A stretch of DNA of 48,914 nucleotides from Rhodospirillaceae bacterium UBA4468 (GTDB lineage Bacteria > Pseudomonadota > Alphaproteobacteria > Rhodospirillales > Casp-alpha2). Below the pieces are notes generated by a model that made no database searches, was not told where the DNA came from, and saw only the letters and a list, made by a program, of their open reading frames with translations. Location: contig DGOK01000030.1 in the NCBI GenBank assembly GCA_002389385.1, positions 1 to 48,914 on the forward strand, in the 5' to 3' direction. This document shows, piece by piece, positions 43,323-48,914 of the stretch. The position numbers and the translations under genes were made by a program. How positions within the stretch are numbered: position 1 is the first letter of the stretch; each line of letters opens with the position of its first letter.

Positions 43323-44446
43323 CACTGGGTTCCTCCAGACTTCTTCTGCAACTCATTCAGCGGCAGATATGGGACAATACCTTGTCCGCCTCCAACACCT
43401 TCATCAATGATGATCTTGTTTGCGCCACGCAGAACTTGCTGCATCCGCTCCAAGTACAAACGACGTGTCGTCACACCTTTGCTCGTTTTATATGTCTCGT
43501 AGACCGACAAGAAGCGCGCAGCTTCACCTTCGGCTTCCTTGATCACCTGCTCTTTAAAACCTCGGGCAGCAGCAAGACGCTTTTCAGCTTCACCTTTTGC
43601 ACGTGGGACAACGTCGTTTGAATATGCTGTTGCTTCGTTAACCAGACGTTCCTGGTCCTGCTTAGCACGCTGCACATCATTAAATGCATCAATGACCTCT
43701 TTTGGAGGACCTGTCTCTTGCATCCTGAATTCTGTAATTAGAATACCAGCACCATATCCGTCGAGTATTTCCTGCAGTAACTCTTGCGTACTCGCCTCCA
43801 CAACTTGACGTCCACCGGTTAGGGCTTGCTCAAGCTGAGTTTGGCCAATGATTTCACGCATCGCACTTTCTGCAGCAATCTTAATCGTGCCTTCGGGATC
43901 GCGAATATTGAAAAGATAATTTTCAGCACTCTTGATCTGCCATTGCACAACTGCATCCACGTCGATGACGTTCTGATCACTGGTCAGCATCAGACTTTCA
44001 GTTGGAACATCACGAATTGCACGGGTCGTATCAGAACCACCACGGAAGCCAATGTTAACGGTGTTAACTTTGGTCACGTTCGGGCGATACACTGTACCAA
44101 TTGGGCCTGGTAACCAATAGTTCAGGCCCGGGTCCGTTCGTTTTACGTACTCGCCGAACAATAATTCGACACCGACCTGCTCAGGCTGCACGCGGTAAAA
44201 CCCACTGCCGAGCCAGATTGCCACAACAGCAATCAATATGAGGACAATACCTTTAGCGCTACCCGCACCGCCTGGCATCAGACTACGGACTTTTTCTTGC
44301 GCACGACGTAGCGCCTCTTCGACGTCAGGTGGCTGCATGCCACCACCGCCACCGCCACCAGAGCCACTGCCCCATGGGCCTTGGCCACCACCACCGCCGC
44401 TACCACCGCCGCCGCCCCATGGGCCGCCTTGTTTATTCGAAGCCAT
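43322..44446 (-). CDS. hflK: Membrane protease modulator HflK
   Basis: This 374-residue partner of HflC has a glycine-rich cytoplasmic N-terminus (about residues 6-35, runs of Gly, Ser and Trp) followed by PPDVEEALRRAQEKVRSLMPGG. A membrane helix lies near 70 (GIVLILIAVVAIWLGSGF). The SPFH domain (YRVQPEQVGVELLFGEYV) and a long helical arm (AEKRLAAARGFKEQVIKEAEGE) follow. The order hflK-hflC and the overlap by a few bases are usual. It is divergent from mrp across about 200 bases. Confidence 0.95.
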   Translation of the reverse strand: MASNKQGGPWGGGGGSGGGGGQGPWGSGSGGGGGGGMQPPDVEEALRRAQEKVRSLMPGGAGSAKGIVLILIAVVAIWLGSGFYRVQPEQVGVELLFGEYVKRTDPGLNYWLPGPIGTVYRPNVTKVNTVNIGFRGGSDTTRAIRDVPTESLMLTSDQNVIDVDAVVQWQIKSAENYLFNIRDPEGTIKIAAESAMREIIGQTQLEQALTGGRQVVEASTQELLQEILDGYGAGILITEFRMQETGPPKEVIDAFNDVQRAKQDQERLVNEATAYSNDVVPRAKGEAEKRLAAARGFKEQVIKEAEGEAARFLSVYETYKTSKGVTTRRLYLERMQQVLRGANKIIIDEGVGGGQGIVPYLPLNELQKKSGGTQ

Positions 44447-44648
44447 CTACTAAATCCTACCCTTGCTTTCCCAGCCCCTTCCCTGCATCCATTATGAAGA
44501 CACGAGCGAGGCTACTTGTAATTCTGCTCGTTCACGTTAACTAGGTGATGAACAAGCGATTTGCGTTATAGGACACCCCCGTACCGGTTACAAATCATTG
44601 TCGGGATGTTCTTGCATAGATATCGGCCAAAAATTGGAGATTGCAACC

Positions 44649-45785
44649 ATGTCCGAAGTTACAAACGACGTCATTCTTGAAGCGCTGAAAGGCGTTAACG
44701 ATCCTATCAGCGGCAAAGATGTTGTCAGCGCTGGAATTATTCAAGGTTTACAGACACTTGATGGAAATGTGGCCTTTGCCATTGAAGTCCCAGCGGAAAA
44801 AGGCGCTGAGATGGAACCGTTAAGAAAACAGGCCGAAGATACAGTATTTGCCTTACCTGGTGTCGTTTCTGCAACGGTTGTACTTACAGCTGAGCGGGCA
44901 CCAAGCGCCGCCCCAGCCGCCCCTCAAAGTGGCCAACAGACAAAACCTGGGGCACCTGTATCGCCTCAAGGCCAGGGAGATCTGCTTCCAGGCGTAAAAT
45001 CAATTATTGCTGTAGCGTCTGGTAAAGGTGGTGTCGGTAAATCGACAACCGCTGTAAACCTCGCCCTTGGTCTAGCTGCTGGTGGACGAAAAGTTGGCCT
45101 TTTAGATGCAGATATCTACGGCCCTTCGATGCCACGCATGATGGGCATTTCCGGCAAACCAAATTCAGCCGACGGTAAAACCCTCGATCCAATGGAGAAT
45201 TACGGCATCAAAGTGATGTCGATGGGATTCATGGTCGACGAAGAGACACCGATGATCTGGCGTGGCCCAATGGTACAGTCTGCCCTCGAACAAATGATGC
45301 GTGACGTCAATTGGGGCGAGTTAGATGTTCTTGTTGTTGATATGCCGCCTGGCACAGGTGACGCGCAGCTTACGATGGCACAACGCGTCCCACTTGCAGG
45401 TGCAGTGATTGTCTCAACACCTCAAGACATTGCCCTGCTGGATGCCCGCAAAGGCTTGAACATGTTCCGTAAGGTCGATGTACCTGTATTCGGCATTATA
45501 GAAAACATGAGCTATTTCCTCTGCCCTGATAACGGCAAACGCTATGATATCTTTGGTCATGGTGGGGCAAAGAAAGAAGCAGAGCGCATGGGTGTAGATT
45601 TCTTGGGCGAAGTGCCGATCGAAATTGAAATTCGTGAAAGATCAGATGCGGGCACACCAATCACTGCGGCAAACCCTGATAGTCCGGCTGCTAAAAATTA
45701 CCAGGCGATTGCGGATGCTGTATGGGCAAAGATTGAGCAAGGTCAGGCTAGTGATAGTCTCGCACCGCGCATCGTCATTCAGTAA
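44649..45785 (+). CDS. mrp: Mrp/ApbC family Fe-S carrier ATPase
   Basis: This 378-residue deviant-Walker P-loop ATPase is involved in assembling or carrying Fe-S clusters. An N-terminal DUF59/MIP18 domain (residues 1-85) is followed by an Ala/Pro/Gln linker. GKGGVGKST lies at 125-133 and DMPPGTGDAQ further on. The usual C-x-x-C near the end is C292-P-D-N295 here, so only one of the two cluster cysteines is present. I chose ATG 44649 because GGAGA is 8 bases upstream; the longer frame from 44598 lies in the divergent leader. A small secreted-protein gene follows after 8 bases. Confidence 0.93.
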   Translation: MSEVTNDVILEALKGVNDPISGKDVVSAGIIQGLQTLDGNVAFAIEVPAEKGAEMEPLRKQAEDTVFALPGVVSATVVLTAERAPSAAPAAPQSGQQTKPGAPVSPQGQGDLLPGVKSIIAVASGKGGVGKSTTAVNLALGLAAGGRKVGLLDADIYGPSMPRMMGISGKPNSADGKTLDPMENYGIKVMSMGFMVDEETPMIWRGPMVQSALEQMMRDVNWGELDVLVVDMPPGTGDAQLTMAQRVPLAGAVIVSTPQDIALLDARKGLNMFRKVDVPVFGIIENMSYFLCPDNGKRYDIFGHGGAKKEAERMGVDFLGEVPIEIEIRERSDAGTPITAANPDSPAAKNYQAIADAVWAKIEQGQASDSLAPRIVIQ

Positions 45786-45793
45786 GTCTGTTT

Positions 45794-46354
45794 ATGCATA
45801 GCCATCGCCACACGCTTAAACGTTTCTTCCAAGCCGTGGCGCTTGGCTGTGTGTTCATATCTGCGCCGACCCCAGGTAACGCTGAAACAGTGGTGGCGTT
45901 ACCTGGTTCTGAATGTCGTGAAGTTCGCCAAACATTAGAGACCTATGTGCCAATTGCACCTGGATTTCGGCAATTGGAAATGCCATTTCCAGAGAATCAG
46001 GAAAACATCAACGGCACATTATGTCGATTAGTGGCTGTGGGCACAGGCATATATATTGAAAACGAGCAGATACGCACGCTCAAAGATTTGCAGGCTTACG
46101 TTCGCGGTGCGCTCGAAGAATCCAAGTGGCGTGAAACCGAACAAACCAAACGGTTTAGCGGCTAATCCAAACATGGCCGTCACGTCTTCGCTCTTACGCG
46201 GAATAATGCAATACGTGTGACAACCATACAGGTTGGTATGGTGCCCGGCGTCGAACCAAATAAAGGTGCCCTCGAAGACGGTACGATCTATCTGGGTTCA
46301 CTGCGTCCACATCAACGCGAATGGTGGGTCGCCGTTGATTGCTTTCATTTTTAA
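45794..46354 (+). pseudogene. Secreted hypothetical protein interrupted by an in-frame TAA
   Basis: The first 123 residues have a signal peptide (FFQAVALGCVFISAPTPGNA) and a mature part with SECREVRQTLETYVPIAPG. They end at TAA 46163-46165. The same frame then continues without a break for 62 residues to TAA 46352-46354, reading SKHGRHVFALTRNN, QVGMVPGVEPNKGALEDG and REWWVAVDCFHF. That is plainly protein-like sequence. The intact protein would be about 186 residues, with the last cysteine perhaps pairing with one earlier. A Tyr codon changed to TAA is the simplest explanation. I do not recognise the family. It may share the mrp transcript. Confidence 0.6.
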
Positions 46355-46427
46355 TACGTATTTTCTCTCACAAGAATTCTCATACTTACAGATCATCTAA
46401 TACGCCCTATGCGGAAACTCATACGGA

Positions 46428-46476
46428 CACTGCCACTCTGAACATCTGCATTAAGATGATGCAGGGTGTGGCAGTG
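46428..46476. repeat. Long imperfect inverted repeat at the 5' end of the LysR gene
   Basis: CACTGCCAC (46428-46436) is the exact complement of GTGGCAGTG (46468-46476). CTGCAT (46446-46451) pairs with ATGCAG (46459-46464) inside. The right arm covers the point where the LysR coding frame becomes damaged, so it may mark a template-switch event, or act as a hairpin in the message. Confidence 0.5.
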
Positions 46477-47338
46477 CCCGGAGAGAAATGTAGCTGCTCG
46501 TGATCTAGGGCTGACACCATCTGCGGTCAGTCGGCAGATTGGCCACCTTGAAGATCGCTTGGGGACACGCCTGCTTAACCGCTCAACCCGCAAGGTGTCC
46601 CTCACGATGGTCGGTACACAGTTTTATAAGCGATGTGTCGAAGTGGATCGAAATGTTACAGATGCTGAAGTCCTTGTTGTGTCTTTGGTTGACCACCCGC
46701 AAGGGGTCATGAACGTGTACTCCACATCTGCCTTTGCAAAATCTCAGTTGATGCCATTACTGCCTGAATTCCTCGAGATCAACCCAGATTTGAAGATCTC
46801 ACTTGAACTATCAGACCGTCCCATTGATCTTGTTGAAGATCAGATTGATGTCGCCATTCGCTTTACCGAACAGGTCAATGACATCTCGGTTGTCGCTCAT
46901 AAACTTGCGACGAACCAGCGTGTATTCTGTGCGTCACCAGCTTACATCGAAGCACATGGCATGCCTCAGTCACCAGCGGAATTGTCACAACATAACTGCC
47001 TGCGTTTATCGACACTGGATGCATTTAATACATGGGATCTTGGTGATTCGGACCATAAGCGCATACAGCTGATTAATGGTAACTTTGAAATCAACAGCAC
47101 AGATGGCCTCTATCATGCGGCTCTGTCAGGCCTGGGCATTGCCCGACTATCGACATATCTGGTCAATAATGCTGTACGCGAGGGCAAATTGGTTTATGTC
47201 TTGCCTGATCATATCGAGGATGATTCGAGTATCCTCGCGATCTTCTCAAACAAGAAAAACCTGTCGCCGAATGTGCGCGCATTTGTTGATTTTTTGGCGC
47301 GTAAATTCGGCCCAACGCCACCTTGGGAAAAGGTCTGA
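46466..47338 (+). pseudogene. LysR-family transcriptional regulator with damaged N-terminus
   Basis: From about residue 10 the protein is a normal LysR regulator. It has the second and recognition helices AARDLGLTPSAVSRQIGHLEDRLGTRLLNRSTRKVSLT (described by position, residues 10-47). It also has a full LysR substrate-binding domain to residue 290. The first helix of the DNA-binding domain, usually MxxLxxFxxVaexGSF, is missing in this frame. Traces of it (MMQ-VAV) lie just upstream in another frame at 46456-46479. The only available starts are GTG 46466 or internal codons without a ribosome site. Either the N-terminus has been lost by small deletions, or the sequence contains errors. An inverted repeat covers the break. 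Confidence 0.6.
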
Positions 47339-47341
47339 GCA

Positions 47342-47593
47342 TCAGGGATGATGCCTACTTTCTAAATCCAGCAAAAGCACGATGCCCATAATTGCGCTTG
47401 GCAATGCTTTGATCGCATGCGCGATACCCAAAACAATAATGCCGTGATGTAATCCAACATCTCCTTCAGCGATATCAGAAAAAAGCGATTCTCCAGCCTC
47501 GAACAAGCCTGTCCCGACAAGGATCACCCCTACAATGAGTTCCACATAAGGGCTCTTTGCGATCGATCCCATTCGTTTTAGAAATTTATACAT
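47342..47593 (-). CDS. Small membrane protein, hypothetical (83 aa)
   Basis: This inner-membrane protein has two helices (YVELIVGVILVGTGLFEAG and HGIIVLGIAHAIKALPSAIMGIVLLL) and a short acidic loop between them (FSDIAEGDVG). ATG 47593 is preceded by GGAAA and gives MYKFLKRMGS; GTG 47614 would add seven residues. I do not recognise a named family. It ends 3 bases from the LysR stop on the other strand and stands downstream of folA with a 41-60 base gap. Confidence 0.65.
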   Translation of the reverse strand: MYKFLKRMGSIAKSPYVELIVGVILVGTGLFEAGESLFSDIAEGDVGLHHGIIVLGIAHAIKALPSAIMGIVLLLDLESRHHP

Positions 47594-47654
47594 GTATTGT
47601 TTTCCGTCAGTCACTCAACATTTTTCAGATTACAAGACGATGTAAAGCAACTGA

Positions 47655-48152
47655 TTAACGGCGGATCAATGTTACAAAACTGAATGTAGGTCCGCCCGGC
47701 GTTTCTGCTGATTGCAGGTCACGAGCGGTTTCCTGCCAGATATCCGGATCGATTTCAGGAAACACCGTATCGCCATCGATGGTCTCGTGGACTTCGGTCA
47801 ACTCAATGGCATCGGCGATCTTGATGGTTTCAGCATAAATCTGTCCACCGCCAATAATCATGGCTTTATCCGCATCATCTTCACGGCAAAGGGCGAGCGC
47901 CGCATCAATCGTCGTCACAGTATCCGCACCTGTCGGTGTAAATCCTGCATTCCGCGTAATCACAATATTACGACGCCCTGGCAGTGCACGACCGATACTA
48001 TCCCAGGTCTTGCGCCCCATGATGATCGGACTGCCCATCGTCACTTTTTTAAAATGCTTAAGGTCAGCAGATATTTGCCACGGCAATCCACCGTCACGTC
48101 CGATCACACGGTTCTCAGATATTGCGACGACAAGGGTGATTTGCATAGCCAT
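47655..48152 (-). CDS. folA: Dihydrofolate reductase
   Basis: This 165-residue NADPH-dependent enzyme regenerates tetrahydrofolate. LVVAISENRVIGRDGGLPWQISADLKHFK at the start carries the substrate site and the Trp/Asp of the family (residues 7-35). MGRKTWDSIG is the NADPH motif, and MIIGGGQIYAE is near the end of the core. It follows thyA with a one-base stop/start overlap (TGATG). That makes sense because ThyA turns methylene-tetrahydrofolate to dihydrofolate, which this enzyme recycles. Confidence 0.96.
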   Translation of the reverse strand: MAMQITLVVAISENRVIGRDGGLPWQISADLKHFKKVTMGSPIIMGRKTWDSIGRALPGRRNIVITRNAGFTPTGADTVTTIDAALALCREDDADKAMIIGGGQIYAETIKIADAIELTEVHETIDGDTVFPEIDPDIWQETARDLQSAETPGGPTFSFVTLIRR

Positions 48153-48914
48153 CAGACCGAGATGGCTGCTTTGATATGCGGATGCGCTTCGTAGCCCTCA
48201 AGCGTAAAGTCTTCGAACTTAAAGCCCGCAATATCCGTCACATCAGGATTGATGTTCATCGTCGGCAACGGCATCGGATCACGCGTTAACTGCAAATCTG
48301 CCTGCTCCAGATGGTTGGAATAAAGATGTGCATCCCCCAGCGTATGAACAAACACGCCGGGTTTCAGTCCTGTCACCTGTGCCATCATCATCACCAACAA
48401 TGCATAGGATGCGATATTAAATGGCACCCCTAGGAACACGTCAGCGGAGCGCTGATAAAGTTGGCAATTCAAGCGACCTTCCATAACCTGAAACTGAAAC
48501 AGGCAATGACAAGGCGGCAGCGCCATATCGTCAATATCAGCAGGGTTCCAGGCACTGACCACCATTCGGCGCGATCCCGGGCGTTCCTTGATCTCACGGA
48601 TTACCCAGTCGATCTGATCGATTTTGCGGTTATCCGGCGTCGCCCATGAGCGCCACTGGCGACCGTAAACCGGACCAAGCTCGCCATTCTCGTCAGCCCA
48701 CTCATCCCAGATGCGGACACCGTTATCATTGAGATACTTGATATTGGTGTCGCCTGCGACGAACCATAAAAGCTCGTGAATGATCGATTTGAGATGAAGC
48801 TTCTTTGTCGTCAGGATTGGAAATCCGTCAGCCAAATCAAACCGCATCTGATGGCCAAACACGGCTTGCGTGCCTGTACCGGTCCGGTCCCCACGCATGA
48901 TGCCGTTGGTACGA
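48152..48914 (-). CDS. thyA: Thymidylate synthase ThyA, 3'-terminal part
   Basis: The window cuts the gene at its 5' end. The visible 253 residues run from RTNGIMRGDRTGTGTQAVFG (dUMP phosphate site) to the end GYEAHPHIKAAISV. The catalytic Cys is in LPPCHCLFQFQV, and the folate and dUMP contacts are in RRMVVSAWNPAD and VPFNIASYALL. It methylates dUMP to dTMP using methylene-tetrahydrofolate. The first few residues of the protein lie outside. It is coupled to folA by overlap. Confidence 0.95.
   Translation of the reverse strand, partial: RTNGIMRGDRTGTGTQAVFGHQMRFDLADGFPILTTKKLHLKSIIHELLWFVAGDTNIKYLNDNGVRIWDEWADENGELGPVYGRQWRSWATPDNRKIDQIDWVIREIKERPGSRRMVVSAWNPADIDDMALPPCHCLFQFQVMEGRLNCQLYQRSADVFLGVPFNIASYALLVMMMAQVTGLKPGVFVHTLGDAHLYSNHLEQADLQLTRDPMPLPTMNINPDVTDIAGFKFEDFTLEGYEAHPHIKAAISV

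Noticed and set aside
44238..44453. Proline-rich plus-strand frame
   Set aside because: It is the antisense of the glycine-rich N-terminus of hflK, so the Pro runs are a by-product of Gly codons.
6934..46354. Altered genetic code (TAG or TAA read as sense) as the reason for the interrupted genes
   Set aside because: Many intact genes here end in TAG (for example mreC) or TAA (for example tolC) at the expected family length, so both codons clearly act as stops.
1..48914. CRISPR arrays, tRNA/rRNA genes, insertion sequences and prophage genes
   Set aside because: No regularly spaced repeats, tRNA-like cloverleaf ends, transposase/integrase motifs or phage structural genes were recognised on either strand.

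Overview
The window reads as a chromosomal segment of an alphaproteobacterium, most like the Rhodospirillales and their marine relatives. The evidence is the gene order serB / miaA-ilvB-ilvN-ilvC, leuA-mreB-mreC-mreD-mrdA-rodA, hflK-hflC-DUF2065-degP and thyA-folA. A further sign is a GTTC-N7-GTTC element, the alphaproteobacterial LexA box, in front of umuDC. Base composition looks near half GC by eye (not computed). No rRNA, tRNA, CRISPR array, insertion sequence or phage gene was recognised.

Left part (1-25.6 kb) is accessory-looking and catabolic. It holds the end of a TRAP transporter large permease, a fused HyuA-HyuB hydantoinase/oxoprolinase, a lone TolC-like channel and a PLP serine/threonine dehydratase-like enzyme. 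Next come two small secreted proteins, one interrupted by an in-frame stop, and a beta-lactamase-fold hydrolase. A tight operon of a TAXI binding protein, an amidase and an M20/HyuC-type amidohydrolase follows. After that lie a Gld-like ABC transporter operon (ATPase, permease, auxiliary protein, DUF4340) and a transaldolase. An AT-rich islet carries a frameshifted Nmad2-like gene and small membrane proteins. The part closes with a complete TRAP operon (Tat-exported DctP, DctQ, DctM) plus a second amidase, and a 2-hydroxyacid dehydrogenase. Together these suggest uptake of organic acids or amides and hydrolysis of C-N bonds; the substrates cannot be told from sequence.

Middle part (25.8-38.8 kb) is core: the rod-shape/elongasome operon, leuA, and the branched-chain amino-acid genes ilvC, ilvN and ilvB transcribed with miaA just upstream, with serB divergent from miaA by 38 bp. 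The leuA-ilvC gap holds a terminator and a palindromic intergenic repeat pair.

Right part (38.9-48.9 kb) has an SOS-controlled umuDC pair, degP, a DUF2065 protein, hflC and hflK, then divergently mrp. A second secreted-protein gene broken by an in-frame stop follows, then a LysR-family regulator with a damaged 5' end, a small membrane protein, folA and the truncated end of thyA.

The most unusual theme is a set of interrupted reading frames, each with a single visible lesion: TAG at 7150-7152, TAA at 46163-46165, and a one-base slip in a poly-A run at 18634-18638. The LysR 5' end adds a fourth, more complex case. They could be gene decay, recoding or assembly error, and each can be tested directly.
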